A stretch of DNA of 64,000 bases from NCBI RefSeq assembly GCF_036323735.1, contig NC_086025.1:106071688-106135687 (forward strand). The letters are read 5' to 3'. The position numbers and the translations under genes are program-made. The notes beneath the pieces were generated by a model. The model did not search any database and was not told where the DNA came from. It saw only the letters and a list, made by a program, of their open reading frames with translations. Positions 11,813-24,605 of the stretch are shown piece by piece. The DNA is from Rattus norvegicus. Taxonomy: Eukaryota; Chordata; Mammalia; Rodentia; Muridae. How positions within the stretch are numbered: the first letter of the stretch is position 1; every line of letters begins with the position of its first letter.

Positions 11813-13261
11813 TACGTATGAAATCAGAAAACTCAGATTTTTTCTACCCCACCCCCAAATGTGTTCACATTTATGCTTGTTTTTTAGAGACAGCTTGGCT
11901 GGTTCCCAGTTCTCAGCAGGCAAGTGTTGCTTGCTTGTATCATATCTCAGCCTCCCTTGCTGTTCCAGTTTTCTTCTTTGGTCTTTACTGCCAATGTGAA
12001 TGACTTGCCTTGCCTGCATGGATGCTGGAGACCAAGATCATAGAAAAGGAGACTGGACTAGAGAAACTTGGGATGATCTATGTTGAGGGCTTTTTTTTCC
12101 CCTGTCTCTGGCTTAAATAGCAATGTTTATGACATTTATAAATACTGTACCCTGTGATCCTGTCCCGTGTACATTCTAAGCCCCAATATGCCTGCTGGCT
12201 CTGAGCCATGGGCTAATCATTCTGTCCTAGGTACTCTCCTCCCAAAAAATGGCAAAGTCCTACCTCTGTCTCTGGGGAGGAAGGTGTTCCCTCCAAGGAC
12301 TTGGCCTGGTCAAGTCTGCACATTCAAGGTCTTCAGGATTAACCTTGGACCAGAGCTACCTAGGAACATCTCACCTAGCAAGGGTGTCTTCCGATGTCTT
12401 AAGGTTCAGGCCATGCTACATAGAATACACAAGATGGGGCTTACTATGGATGACTGTGCATGCCCAAAGCCTTAGCATCTGACCTCTTGGTAGATCTAGG
12501 ATCCGAGTAAAGAGATCAGACTCTGAAACCCTATATACTTCTTCCACTGACTATTGGCTTATCTTTAACTATGTAATATTGTCTCACTCTGTGTCCTAAA
12601 ATTTACCTAATGTTTAATTTATTGATGCCATACAGTCCTGTTAGGAATGGACTCAGCAAGGTGTTCTTGCTCAGTTGGTTCTTGTGACCAATTGTCTGCC
12701 AATCAGTGACTCTTCATTAGTTGTAAGCTAGCTGGAAGCCAATTAGGGAAGCAAAAGTTAAATCATGTCTCATTATTCAGCAAGCTAACTCAAGCTTGTC
12801 ACATGATAGTACGGCTGCAAGATCCCCAAGCCAGCAACCCCCTGACATACGTCTGTTTACATGGTGTCAGCTAATGTTATAAGCAAGGTACTGAATCATC
12901 TCAGACTCTAGGAGACATAAACATGGTGCCTGTGGAATCTACATAGGTTGGGAGGCCATGGATTTAAAGAAAAGAGAAATTTTCCACCTCATTTGTGGAC
13001 TACCACACTGGGATACTATTGACTTGCCAGGAGCCAGACATCCAGACAGAATAAAGTGACAGACTATAGTTTCTGAGCTGCTAATGAAGCCAGCAAACCT
13101 CATTACTTTCTGGTAGTCCCTACCTGGGGAAGACTGTCACCAGAACTCACGTCAATAAAAAAAAGTCAAACAGCGATTTCAATTCTTACCACGGAACAGC
13201 GAACCACAGTTTCTTGCTATGGTTTCAAAAATATGTATCATCAAAGCCTTTCTAGATTGCT
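11813..13261. other. Unique non-coding stretch, no gene seen
   Basis: No interspersed repeat is recognised with confidence. A 102-codon open frame at 12167-12475 has no motif I recognise. The region around 12480-12800 is AT-rich. Confidence 0.5.
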
Positions 13262-13347
13262 TCTGGGGATGCTTACAACTGCAACCAACTCTAGCTCCAG
13301 GGTATCCAACACCCATTTCTGGCTTCCACTGGCACCTGTACATGCAT

Positions 13348-13395
<48 letters not shown>

Positions 13396-13458
13396 GCACG
13401 CACGCACACACACAGAGAGAGAGAGAGAGAGAATTAATAATAAAAACATCTCTTAAAG
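13262..13458 (+). repeat. B3-type SINE with an expanded compound tail
   Basis: The body strings 'acaactgcaaccaactctag', 'ctccagggtatccaaca' and 'cttccactggcacctgtac' match the B3 core, which normally reads 'ctgtaactccagttccaggggatcc..ggcctcc'. The tail is expanded: (CA)n at 13350-13391, CGCA units to about 13406, CA again, then (GA)n to 13431, ending in 'ataataaaaacatctctt'. The 5' third is missing. Confidence 0.75.
13350..13431 (+). repeat. Compound (CA)n(CGCA)n(CA)n(GA)n microsatellite
   Basis: About 64 nt of alternating purine-pyrimidine sequence, including four CGCA units, followed by an 18-nt GA run. It lies in the tail of the B3 SINE. The alternating part is prone to Z-DNA. Confidence 0.95.
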
Positions 13459-14754
13459 AGAATTTGCCTTATACATAAAGCTCTGTGCAGTTTCCTCTTA
13501 ATACATATCCCTGTGTTCTTAGGATTGTTTTGTAGGTTAAGAGCAGTCATATCATTTTACTGGTGGGAAAATGAAAGCATGCAGAGGTGGTGAAGATTGC
13601 CCTCTAGACTCATACCCTGTATTTGTGCTATACTGTGTTACCCACATGCATGCTCTATCCATGAATGAATGTGGAAGAAGCTCACAGCAGCTGGAAGGTG
13701 TGGCCACAACTTTTATCTGGGTGCTAGCCTGTTGCCAAATCATAGGAAATGGAATTACAACACAACCAGATCCCACCTTTAAGGTGTGCTGTTGCAATGT
13801 ATCTCCATAGAGTTTCGCTGCTTTGCCTATTTGGGAATAAGCAATGTAAAAGGATGCACAGATCTGAGCAAGATAAAAATGCATTTCAAGTAAGCTATTC
13901 AGAAGATGCGCAAACGTGAAGAGTAACCTCCCGGTCTGGAGTGAGTATCAGAAAAAGAAAGAAACAAATATAACCACATCGGTAGCACTGACCTCCCCTC
14001 ACAAGTGAGTTTGGGGCTAGCAATATGAGCATCCTAATACCAGCATCAAGGAGTCGATGGAGCAATGAGGACTGTGAGGGTTAGGGGACTGAAGTACTAG
14101 AAGAAACCCTAAGCCTCTCAGAGGAAGGTGCACTATTGTTGTACAGTAGAAGTTGAGGAAGGTGGACCATTCCTCTTGACTTCTGCCTTCCTCAACAAAG
14201 TCACCCAGTCAAGATTCTTTCTGCCCTGTTTGTAATTCCACTAATCCCCTTGTATAATTGAGCTTGTAACTTTCTCTTGAAAACAACCCCTTATTTTAAT
14301 AGAGAAATCAAAGCTCAGAGCCAGCACTGGGCTGTGACAGAGCATAGCACATGAATATGAAAATGCTTTGCGCTAATCCCGTTCCTTCAAGGCCCCCTGT
14401 TTCTACAGGATGTCTTAGCATTTTAGCTTTCAGAATTCTGCCCCCCACCCCGAACCACGTGCTGCAGGATCCCTATCATCATCTTCCAAGGCCTCACTCA
14501 CTGCCTGGTTACTTAGTCCAGGATTTTCTGGTATCTACAATATGTGTGACCATGAATCTGCCCAGAAAGAGAGAACACTACAAAACCACCAAAGCCAGTT
14601 CATTAGCAAGTGGCATGTGGAGAGAGAATAAGCTCAGGATTTGGTGTCAACTTGACCTGCTTTTGTTTATTCAATTTTACCATCAACTGCTTTCACCGCT
14701 GAGCCCCTTTGTCCTCACATTCAAAAATGGATCCTCTACTTTTTTCTTTTTGTC
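13459..14754. other. Unique non-coding stretch, no gene seen
   Basis: No repeat or exon is recognised. The 211-codon open frame at 14351-14986 starts here but runs into L1 3' UTR antisense sequence, so it is a chimaera of unrelated DNA and not a gene. Confidence 0.55.
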
Positions 14755-17300
14755 TTTCTATACCTTATTTTTTTTCAAGAATGTGTTTATTTATTCACTT
14801 TACATCCTGATAACAGCCCCCTCCTTCCTCTCCCTCTTCCTTCTTCTCTCCTCCAAGTCCCACCCTGACGACTTCCCCCTCCCCATTATCACCACCCCTT
14901 CTCTGCAGAGAAGACACGGGTACCAACCCACCCTTGCACATCAAGTAGAACCAGGACTAAGTGCATCGTCTCCCACTCAAGCCTGACAAGGCAGCCCAGC
15001 TAGGGGAAGGGGATCTAAAGGCAGGTAACACAGTCAGAGACAGCCCCCACCTCAATAGTTAGGGGACCCACATGAAGAGCAAGCTATACATCTGCTACAA
15101 ATATATAGGGGTCTAGGTCCATCCCATGCATGCTCTTTCTTTGGTTCAGTCTCTGTGAATCCCCATGGGTTCAGGTTAGTATACTATATAGGTTGTAGAT
15201 TTTCTTGTGGTGTCCTTGATCACTCCAGCTCCCTCACTCCTTCTCCCAACTCTTTGACAAGACTCCTTGAGCTCTGCCTGATGTTTATCTGTGGGTCTCT
15301 GCATCTGTTTCCATCTGTTGCTGGATGAAGCCTCTCAGAAGGCTAGGCTCCTGTCTGCAAGCATAGCAGAGAAAAGAGTCAGGGATTGGCCATCTCCCAT
15401 GGGATAGGTCTCAAGTTGGGCCAGTCATTGGTTGATCACTTCCTCAATCTTTGCTTCATCTTTATCACTGCATATCTTGTAGGCAGGACAAATTTGGGGG
15501 GGGGGTGAAGATTTTGTGGGTGGGCTGGTGTCTACCTCCCTCCAACTAGAAGTCTTGCCTGGCTATAAGAGGCAGCCCCTTCAGTCTCCACGTCCCCAGT
15601 TGCTAGGGGTCTCAGATAAGATCACCCCCATAAACTTCAGGAGACTCCTGAGTCCCAGGTCTCCAGCACAACCCAGAGATGCAAACCCACCAATTTCCAT
15701 TCTCTTTCCCCACAACCCTGCAACACTGCTCCACTTTTCCCATACCTGATCTCCCACCTACTTCCCTCCCTTTATCCACCTCTAATATCTACTTTATTCC
15801 CCTTCGAGTGAGATTAAAGCATCTTCCCTTAAGCCATTCCTTGTTACTTAACTTCTTTGTTTCTTGATTACAGTGTGGGTAACCTATATTTATGGCTAAT
15901 ATCCACTTATAAGTGAGTACATACCATGCATATATTTCTGGGTCTAAGTTACCTCACTCACGATATTTTCTAGCTCCATTCATCTTTGTTTTTAATAGTT
16001 TAAGTAGTATTCTATTGAATAAATGTACAAAATTTTCTTTCTCCCTTCTTTAGTTTTGAAGGACAGCTAGATTGTTTCCAGCCTCTGGCTGTTAGGAAGA
16101 AAGCTTCTATAAACATAGTTAATCAAGTGTCCTTGTGGTGTGGTGAAGCATATTTTGGGTGTATGCTCAGGAGTGGTATAGCTGGGTCTTGAGGTAGAAC
16201 TATTCCTGATTTCTGAGAAATTACCAAATTGATTCCCAAAGTGGCTGTACGCACACCCAGCAGCAATGGAAGAGTGTTCTCCTTTCTCCACATTCTCACT
16301 AGTGGGTGCTGTCACTTGAGTTTTTCATCTCAGCTCTACTGACTGGTATAAGGTGGAAACTCAGAGTCATTTTGACTTACATTTCCCTGATGACCAAGCA
16401 TATGAAACATTTCCTTTAGTGCTTCTCAGCCATTACAGATTCTTCTGCTGAGAATTCTGTTTAGCACTGCACCCTATTTTTAATAAGGTTATTTGAGTTG
16501 TTGGTGTCGAATTTCTCAAGTTCTTTATCTATTTTGGGTATTAGTCATCTGTCAGATGTAGGGTTGGTAAAATTTTCCCCTTTCTATAGGCTGCCATTTT
16601 GTCCTATTGATGGCATCCTTTGTCTTACAGAAGCTTTTAAGTTTCATGAGGTCCCATTTACTGTTCATCTTAATGCTTGAGCTGTTGGTGTTCTGATCAG
16701 GAAGTTGTCCTCTATGCCACTGTGTTCAAAGTAATTTCCCACTTTCTCTTCTATTAAATTTAGAGTGTCTGGTTTTATGTTGAGGTCTTTGATCCATTTG
16801 GACTTGAGTTTTGTTCAGAGCAATAATTACAGATCTATTTGCATTCTTCTACATGAAACCAGTTAGATCAGCACCATTTGTTGAAGATGCTTTCCCCCAT
16901 TGCATGGTTTTAGCTTCTTTTTCAAAAAGTGTCTGCAGGTTTGTGGGCTTATTTCATGGGTCTTCGATTTGATTCCATTGATCAACCTATCTGTTTCTAT
17001 ACCAATACCATATAATTTTTACTATTATTGCTCTGCAATACAGTTTGAAATCAGGGATGGTGATATCTCCAGAAGTTCTTTTATTGTACAGGATTGTTTT
17101 AGCTATCCTGCCTTTTTTTGTTCATTTTTTTAATGTTTGTTGGTTTTTGTTTTTTGTTGTTTTGGTTTTCCATTTTGTTTTTCATTTTGATAGATTTTTC
17201 CTTTGATGGGTATGAAGTAAGTGTCCTTCCCTGTCTCTTTTAATTAGTTTTAGTTGAAAGTCTATTTTATTAAGTATTAGAATGGCTAGTCTAGCATGTT
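14755..17300 (-). mobile_element. Old Lx-like L1 LINE, internally deleted
   Basis: Antisense orientation. The 3' UTR lies at about 14760-15880 (landmarks 'tttatttattcactttacat', 'ctgcatctgtttccatctgt'). The ORF2 3' coding region lies at about 15880-17125 (landmarks 'gtgagtacataccatgcata', 'caccatttgttgaagatgct', 'gatccatttggacttgagtt'). After a T/G-rich patch at 17125-17185 the sequence resumes in an earlier ORF2 region ('tttttcctttgatgggtatg'), so a middle segment is deleted. No open ORF2 survives. It is much more diverged than the 4-kb L1 tail. Confidence 0.85.
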
Positions 17301-17600
17301 CACCTCTGCTGGCTGTGTCCCAGATGGACCTGAGTATTTCTGGGGTCCTACACACTTCCTCGGGTAAGCCAACAGAGCCATGGGTCAGTTGATGGAGATC
17401 AGAGAACAACAGATCATCTCTGCTGGCCAAGTTGTCCTGACAGGCAGTGGATTAGTGGGGCAGGGCTCTAACTTAAATGTTCCTGGAATCCTGCAGGCCT
17501 CCTCAAAAACGCAGATAGGGCTGTGGTCCAGAAAATGGAGGTCAGGGGACAGTGTGCATCTCCAAATCCTCTACTTTCTTTTCAGTGGGAATGCATGAAA
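17301..17600 (-). repeat. Possible L1 5' region continuing the upstream L1
   Basis: Strings such as 'ctggctgtgtcccagatgg', 'acctgagtatttctggggtc' and 'ctgcaggcctcctcaaaaac' resemble an antisense rodent L1 5' UTR. They sit directly at the 5' side of the internally deleted element. I cannot confirm this from memory; it could be unique sequence. Confidence 0.35.
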
Positions 17601-17824
17601 GAGAATGGGAAAATGGCTAATACCATCACTGCTTTATGAAAATCCCCAAAGATGAGCTTCCCCCACTCCTTGTAAAAAAACTCATTACAGGAAAGAAATG
17701 TCTAGTGAACAGCTGAAAAAGGATCATATTAGAGGAGAAAGCCAGGGCTGGAGGCAGAAAGCCACACAATGAATCATGATTAATGGAGCCCTGCCACACA
17801 CAGGGGACCAAAACATGTTTCTTT

Positions 17825-18170
17825 TTTAAATTTATTGATTAATTTGACAATTTCACATATGTATTTAATATACTGTGATTATTCTCTCTCCACATACCCT
17901 TTCTTATTTTCATCTCTCCAATGTTTACTGACCCCTTCCTTTCTCCCTACCTGTCCCTTTGGGGTTTGTTCTGTGACCATTCAGTTTAACTCAAGACCAT
18001 CTTTGTGGTCATTGGATTTGAACTATCCACTGAAGCTTGTTGGAATCATGAAGGGGCACATAACTGAAAGCAATGACTTCCTGTCTCTCTGAATCTATCA
18101 GTTAAGAAATAGTTCAGCAATGAGGAAGAGGACCCCACTTAGCCACCATGACTATTTATGGCTAATGGTG
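17825..18170 (-). mobile_element. Old rodent L1 3' end (Lx-like)
   Basis: Starts with an antisense A-rich end 'aaatttattgattaatttga', followed by C/T-rich 3' UTR antisense and a 'aactatccactgaagcttg' block (family form: ctatccactggagcatgg). It resembles the better preserved copy at 53045-53500. 5'-truncated. Confidence 0.6.
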
Positions 18171-19474
18171 CCAGGAGATATTAGAGGGGAGACCTAGAAT
18201 TCAAGTCTGGCTTTCAAAGGGCCAAGATCAGGGCTATTCAGGCAGAATGACTAGAGACTGAAAGTCTAGACAATGGGCTGAGGTGTGGGAGGGAGGAAAG
18301 TATATGAGAGGAGAGGAAGGGGAAGAAATAGGAACCACCAGTGAGACTCGGATCAGTCCTGGACCCCAGGTCTCTGGTGTGGTTTTGGTACTAGAAAGTT
18401 ATTTAGAAAGTATTGGGAGAAGTTGAATAGCCATCATGAAGATCACAAGTCCAAGACTACAGCAAGAACAGAGGGCCAGTGTTTGAAATAGCAGTGTCCT
18501 ACACAGAGGGCCATCTAAAATATAATGACCTATAGGCACTGATCTAGCCCAACACAATGACCGTGGGCTCAAGGACCTGTATATGTACTTCTGAGCTCTG
18601 TAGGATGATGGGGCGGGGGAGGTTAACACAATGTGCAGGTAGAGGGAATGAGCTGTGCCTCTTGCTCCTTTCTCCTGGTGAAATCAGTGGCTTTGGAGAT
18701 GTCCTCGTGGGCTCTGATGCTGCTAACATGATTCTGGTATAATTAATCTGACAGTGATTTCCCAACCAGACTGCTCTCCTCCCAAGTAAACTCAGTTCCC
18801 CATGGAGACCCTGAGGCAACAAATGTGTTAGACAGGAGTCTGGGCGAAGTCAAAATTCAGAGGACTGGGACTCCTTTTCATTCCAGAAGGATTTAAGAAA
18901 ATGCTTTTTATTTATCCTTCTGCCATGTCACTTGGGGAGAATTTGGGAAATTTGTAGGCATAGACAATAAGCTTAGTATCAAAGGGAGACCTGCGTTCCC
19001 AGCAGTGATGAAAAATTAGTGATTCTCTATTCTGGGCTGTGTTTATCCTTTCATTGTGATGCAGAAACACTGTTTCCTTAGGAAAGTCTGTGTGTCTTAA
19101 TTAGATTTGACTTTGTAAATCTTGCCTTTTCCCCTTAGAGACCATGCAAATGGCTGCCCGGTACCTGATGGCAGATTAACCCCAATCTTGGCTTTATGCA
19201 AAGAGGTCCAGGAAATTCGATTGAACACATTGAAACATTATCATAGACTCCCAAAGAACAGAAACCAAGGGAATTTTAACCATCATTAAATCTAGCTGCT
19301 ATCATAGCATCTTAACCGGCACAGGAGCTTCTGCCTCCTGAATATAAGTCCCTGAGAGGCCACTTCCTGCTGGACTTAAGAATTGGGACTTGCCAGGGGA
19401 AACTTTCTCTGCTATTATGATTCACATCTCACTTTGTCTGCAGCAAGGGTCTCTCTTTCCATTGTCCCATGTAT
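18171..19474. other. Unique non-coding stretch, no gene seen
   Basis: No repeat is recognised. Overlapping open frames of 60-92 codons near 18400-18820 lie on both strands and look like chance. A single GC-box-like 'ggggcggggga' at about 18609 has no CpG-island context. Confidence 0.5.
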
Positions 19475-19575
19475 CAGCCTTGAATAATGGTTTTACCTTT
19501 CTGGGCTTCAATTCCCCATTCAAGAAAATTAACAAACTTACCACACTTGTGATCATATTATGGGGTTATAGTGAC
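19475..19575 (-). repeat. MIR SINE relic
   Basis: On the plus strand 'ctgggcttcaattccccatt' and 'aagaaaattaacaaactta', then 'tattatggggttatagtgac', follow the antisense MIR order (gggcctcagtttccccatct / taaaatgggg..taccta / catagggttgttgtgag). Heavily diverged ancient mammalian SINE. Confidence 0.6.
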
Positions 19576-20274
19576 AGCTGTAGTATGTGGTATGCTTTTG
19601 GCATATGATGACTTCTCTGTGTTCACAGTGCCACCAACTTCAACCTCTTTGTGGTAACCTTCAACTTCAACATCATTATCATTTGAAAAGTAGTCATAAG
19701 CGTAGCATCTCTACATGTTGTCATAGGTTTTGCCCTCATTGCCTTAGCACTGAGATGTTCCTTGACCAATCACTCACATCCCTGCTTCTTGGGTCTATAC
19801 TCACAAAGCAAAGGATGTTTTGTTTTGTTTTGTTGCCCATTCCTGATCCAGAGCAGGAGTGGGGACAGTGTTAGTCTTCCCATTGCCGTGAGTTCCTCTG
19901 TGGTAATAGCTTCTTGGCCTCAGCTTGCTTTCATGACTTAGGGCACTGCACTTAGAAATATCATTGGCATTTAGATGTATTCTTCATCCTCTTTACATAC
20001 TGACCACTTCGTGATGGTGGTGGTAGTAATGGTGGTGGTTGCGGAAATGGTGGTAATGGTGACAGAGATGCCATTGTGTCCAGGAAAGCTACATTGAGAA
20101 GAGAACTGTATGAGCTGCTTAACTCAAAGCTTCTGCAAAGCAAAAATCCACCTGATATTCTCTGCCAGGTACTTTCCCAAGGGAATACTGATTGATCTTG
20201 CTGTCAACTTCGCACAACATAAAGCCCCATGAGGAGGAAACATCATCCACTGATGAATTTCTCAGGTCAGACTG
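19576..20274. other. Unique stretch with simple-repeat patches
   Basis: Holds a short (TTTTG)n patch at about 19819-19834 and an imperfect (TGG)n trinucleotide tract at 20011-20062, otherwise unique. No gene is recognised. Confidence 0.6.
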
Positions 20275-20582
20275 ACCTGTGGCCATGTCTATGAGAAATC
20301 ATCTTGATTGAAAATTGATGGAGGAAGGCCTTGGCCCAATGTGGGTGACACCAACCCTAATCAAGTGGGTCCTGACTATGCAAGAAAGCTAGCTGAGCAC
20401 CAGCCAGGGAACCATCCAGAAGGCAGCCTCCCTCCGGGTTTTCTGCTTCAGTTTCTGTCCTGATTTCCCTAAGGATGCACTGTGACTTGGAAGTATAAGC
20501 TGAAATAACTGTTTTCTAAAGCCCGGGTTGCTTTCAGTCAGTGCTTTGTCCTATCAACAGAAAAGCAAACTAGAACAATGCA
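20275..20582 (+). mobile_element. MaLR (MT/ORR1-like) solo LTR remnant
   Basis: The order 'tgattgaaaattgatggagg', 'ccttggcccaatgtgggtga', 'ctagctgagcaccagccag', 'gcactgtgacttggaagtat', 'aagctgaaataactg', 'gttgctttcagtcagtgc' and the end 'cctatcaacagaaaagc' matches the 3' two thirds of rodent MaLR-type LTRs (..aagccaaataaaccc..gttgcttttggtcatggtg..cagcaatagaaa). No internal region is seen. Confidence 0.7.
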
Positions 20583-21409
20583 GTAGCAGGCTTTATATTG
20601 GTATCTCTCCCATGCCTGCTATTCCAGCCATTTGCTTAAAATCACTTAGATCTGGCTGTAAAATCTGCCTGGCTGACAGATATGTATGTGTTTAAGGCAT
20701 CATTGTCTCATCTTATTGGGCCATAGTAGTGCCTGCTAAGTATTCAACGAAATGGTTATCACTTGACATAAAAGCAGGATGAGTAGCTCTCACACTACCA
20801 CTCTTATGAAGAGACTTTTAAAGTCAGTCCAGGGCAAGCTGCGGTGAAATCGCTGTCCTCTTTACTGTCATTTTGCTCCTAAGCTCCTGGCCTACTACCC
20901 ACCACCTCTGAGCCCTCCTCAGGTGTCACGTGGGTCCAGGCTGACAGCAAAGACAGCAGCCATGTCAGCCATCTCTGACTTTGACATTTCCAAAAAAAAA
21001 AAAGTTTTCAGGCTGAATTCCAGACAGCTCCTCAGGACTGGCCACATCAGAACTGAAAGCCACATACAGACTGTTCACCCCAAAGCTGCTGCCAGCTTTC
21101 TGGCAGGCCAGCACACCGGGGAGTGCTCAGGTGGTGAATCCAGTCCCACATGCTGCCAGTGACTGGATTCAAATGAGCCGTTATTCTAATCCACCTGTCT
21201 TCAAGACATGCAGCCATCCTGCCACTCTGCGTAGTCAGGGAGTGGCTGGTTGGGAAACACTGTAGATATAATGATGGTTCTCCCCCCTACTCTCTTTCCT
21301 CCCTTCCCTCTCCTCCCCCTCATTTTTCTCATTTCTCATCCATCTCAGTCACTCCAGGTCCTTCGCAGCCTTCATCCTGTGATCTCTAATTTCTTGGAGC
21401 TGGTGTGGA
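20583..21409. other. Unique non-coding stretch, no gene seen
   Basis: No repeat, exon or RNA gene is recognised. A 12-nt A run lies at about 20992-21003. Confidence 0.5.
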
Positions 21410-21478
21410 GTAAGAGAAAGAAGAAAGGAAGAGGATAGAAGGAATAAGAGAGAAAGAGAGGGAGGAAAGATGAGAAGA
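21410..21478 (+). repeat. GA-rich low-complexity tract
   Basis: Imperfect purine-rich stretch (AGAAAG, GGAA and GAGA units). Open frames on the opposite strand here are serine/leucine/phenylalanine-rich artefacts. Confidence 0.9.
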
Positions 21479-24244
21479 ATTTCCTGAGCGTCCCCTGTAC
21501 TTCCCACCTTACTGAGGACGGGGCCCAGAACCCACATGGCCCTGAACAAGTGTCCTCTATCCTTTCTGCAAGGACATTATTACAGTCTGTGCCAGGAGAC
21601 ATCTCAGTAAAATGACTTTTTACACAGGTCCATCCATTATGCACACCTCATGGGCTGATCCTAGTCATATATTCCACTTCTGGACACCTATATGCAGCCC
21701 CAGGTATGGCGATGGGAGGCCTTGCTATCCACCATCAAGAAGTATAGCCAACAAGCATCCTCTGGATCTCAGCTCTGTCAGCTGCAGAGAGACACTGTGT
21801 CTGAAGTCATGACCTTCTGAGGTCCATATGGATCCAGAGACAGAGGAAAACATTAAGACACCAACAGTCCAGTCCACTCTCAAACACTGATGAATATTCA
21901 GCGCAGAGCTCCTGCTGGTCCACCAGGGCTCTATGGGTATTTATTGTAACCAAACCATCTCTTTACCTCAGCTCTTATGTCTTCCCTTCCATTCATCTAT
22001 GACAATCCCCATTAACCATCATGACTCTGGCATCTGCTTCTGTAAGCACAGCCCTTGCCTGATGTTACAGAGGGCAGACAGTGAGCCATGGAGGACATTT
22101 AAATGGAAGGTAGCGTGTTAGTACACAGGACACATCTGTCATTTGAGACTATGAAGAGGCTACTGTTGGGTGACAAAGACATTCTATAGGAGAACACTTA
22201 ACAGCTGGAGGCAGAAAGCAGTAGCTGCAAGCTGTATCCTAGAAGTGCTAGCCTGAAGTCAGCAGCACTCTCATCTCCTGCAACTGAGAGAGGTCCAAGG
22301 CCAAGACCTAAGAGTCAGAACAACTGATCTCAAGAAATCATGAAAGGCCTAAGTAAGCCAACTCTTATGAAAACCCGCGACTGCAGCTCTTAGATGACTA
22401 CCACAGCTTAGTTCTGAACAAATCAGCATCACAAAGCTGCATCCTTAGCCCACCTTAGCTCCCTACTAGAAAATGACCCTCTGCCATTCTGGAAGGAGGT
22501 AAAGAGACCTCCACATACCCTATGGGATATCCCTCCCCTACCCTGTCTCTAGCATATGTCTAGGGTTAGAACACTTTATAATAAGGGTAGCTTCTAGAAG
22601 CCTGGAAAACATGACAGCCCAAACTGAGCAAGGCCACAGCGTTACCATGAAGCCTTTCACCTTTGCTCAGGGTGACCTCTGGCAGGGGTCTGACATGTGA
22701 ATCAAAAAGAATCATAATGAGAGCTATTAGGGACTGAATTGTCACTTCTCCCCCATTCAAGTACTGAGCCATAACCACCACAATGTGGCTGAGAGTTAAA
22801 GTTTGGATATACATGTTTATACACATTTATGTGTGTGCATGTGTATATAACTTAATATGTAGCCTTACATATATCTGTGTAATTCCAGTTAACCCTTTCT
22901 GTGTGCTGTCTTGACCTCTATCAGCATCAAGAGTCCGTGTTTTGATTTCTTGTGAAAGCTTTTAATATTTGTCTCTTATGCATAAGCTTAACTTATCTTC
23001 AAGTCAAGGTCACTGGCTTTCCAAATGGTAATCTAATTGTCTTTGCTACACTTATTGTAAAAACAGATGTTTCACCCATTGTGATGCTGGGATGCCCTCA
23101 TGACAAGGCAGAGTGACAGCACATGAATGGGTTTCTGTCTGTACATGCTCACTTTCAGTTTCTGTGTTTGATTCTCCTTGACCAGTACCACATTGCCTTA
23201 ACTGCTTCTGATGTAAAATTGGTCTTAGTTCTTCGCTGCTCTTCAAATTTTTTTGTGGTTTATTCTAAGTCATCTGCCTGCCCACATAGACAATTATTTG
23301 GACTGAGATTGCAATGAACTTGCAATGAACTTGTAATTCATTCAAGGGACTGATGTGATCCTGGTTTCCAGTCACAGACTTGGTACCTCCCATGTTTGTA
23401 GAACGCTTATGGGTCTTTTGTTTAACATTGCTGCAGATCCAAATCTCAATTTGCATCCTGGTACATAAGCTTGGGTGGGAAGAGCTCAGGCTGCCACATA
23501 GCTAGAGGAAACAATGGGGACCAGGCAGTAGGAGCGTGCCAGCCAACATCACAGCCAAAGAAAGATGCTGCTTGAAGGGATGCACCTGCCACAGAGATCC
23601 CTACATCCTTGCCCAGGTTCTGGAGAGGCTCATGGGAAATAATGTGCCCATTAACAAACTCAGCAGCTGGATATGTCAGGAAATGAGAGTTGAAAGATAT
23701 AATGCAAGCAAATAAAGCCCCAAATTCGATTTACTTGACCACTATGCAACCTAGCTCTCTAAAACTGGGATAAAGGGTAAAAACAGCACTCTTACAGAAG
23801 TTACAGCTATCTTACAGAAGGCCAAGAACTTCAGTTTTTTATTCTCTGCACACAGACCAGGTTGTAGGTCTCTGCTTTAATTGTGATCTGTTGGAATGAA
23901 GAGTTGCCATGATGAAGGTCAAACGATGCACTGATCTACAAATATAGCGGTCATTCATTAGGGATCGTTTTCTTATGGCTATCAAACCCAATGTTTAGGG
24001 ATCTTCCAGGAAAAAAGAAATGGAAAGATTGTAAGAGGCAGAGGCAGTGAATAACTTCAAAAACAAACAAAAAACCTCACTGTTTTTTGAATACAACTTA
24101 GCAGTTTGTTATATGAACTCACAGAACTCACAACAGTTATGACAGCATGTATAAGACTTTTGTAAGCTCAAACCAGACAAAATCACAGCATGAGGGGAGA
24201 GCTAGGCACAAGTCCCACCTCCAGCTGAAGAGCTATTAGTATTT
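21479..24244. other. Long unique non-coding stretch, no gene seen
   Basis: About 2.8 kb. No repeat is called with confidence. A 'ggactgaattgtcacttctc' stretch near 22732 and a 'gatgcactgatctacaaata' stretch near 23925 vaguely recall old LTR-type repeats but are too short to assign. A small tandem 'gcaatgaactt' pair lies at about 23311-23332. No exon seen. Confidence 0.45.
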
Positions 24245-24605
24245 GATAGCTGCTAGGAAAGGAAAAAAGTCAGTTTTCTTCATTGATGTGACATCTGATA
24301 TATTGACCATACTCCAGGGTAAGCCCTACACCAAAGAGTAACTGGGTGACACAAAATGGATTTCAGTGAGAGAGAGGGAGGGAGAGAGAGAGAGAGGAAG
24401 GGAGAAAAACAAAGAGAGACAGAGACACAGGGAGATATACAGGGGGAGAGAGAGAGACAGAGAGAGAATATGTGAATAGAAAATTGAGTGGGGAGGAAGG
24501 AAGGTGTCAATCTGGAGAAATTGGGGAAGAGAGTTAATATGTTCAAAATACTTTATATGGCATTCTCAAAGAATTAACAAAATATTGTTTTTAAGAACAA
24601 TAGAT
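24245..24605 (+). mobile_element. Lx-like L1 3' UTR
   Basis: Landmarks in order: 'gatgtgacatctgatatatt', 'ccatactccagggtaagccc', 'gacacaaaatggatttca', a GA-rich block at 24367-24472, then the characteristic L1 3' end 'aaaatactttatatggcatt', 'ctcaaagaattaacaaaata', 'ttgtttttaagaa'. This is a 5'-truncated tail with no coding sequence. Confidence 0.75.
24367..24472 (+). repeat. GA-rich low-complexity tract inside the L1 3' UTR
   Basis: AG, GGGA and GACA units. Such tracts are a normal, expanding part of rodent L1 3' UTRs. Confidence 0.9.

Noticed and set aside
14351..14986. 211-codon plus-strand open frame, the longest in the window
   Set aside because: It starts in unique DNA and runs into the antisense of an L1 3' UTR, with no motif and no plausible gene structure.
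22725..22800. Ancient MER/MST-type repeat at 'ggactgaattgtcacttctc'
   Set aside because: Only about 60 bp of loose similarity; it cannot be separated from chance by eye.
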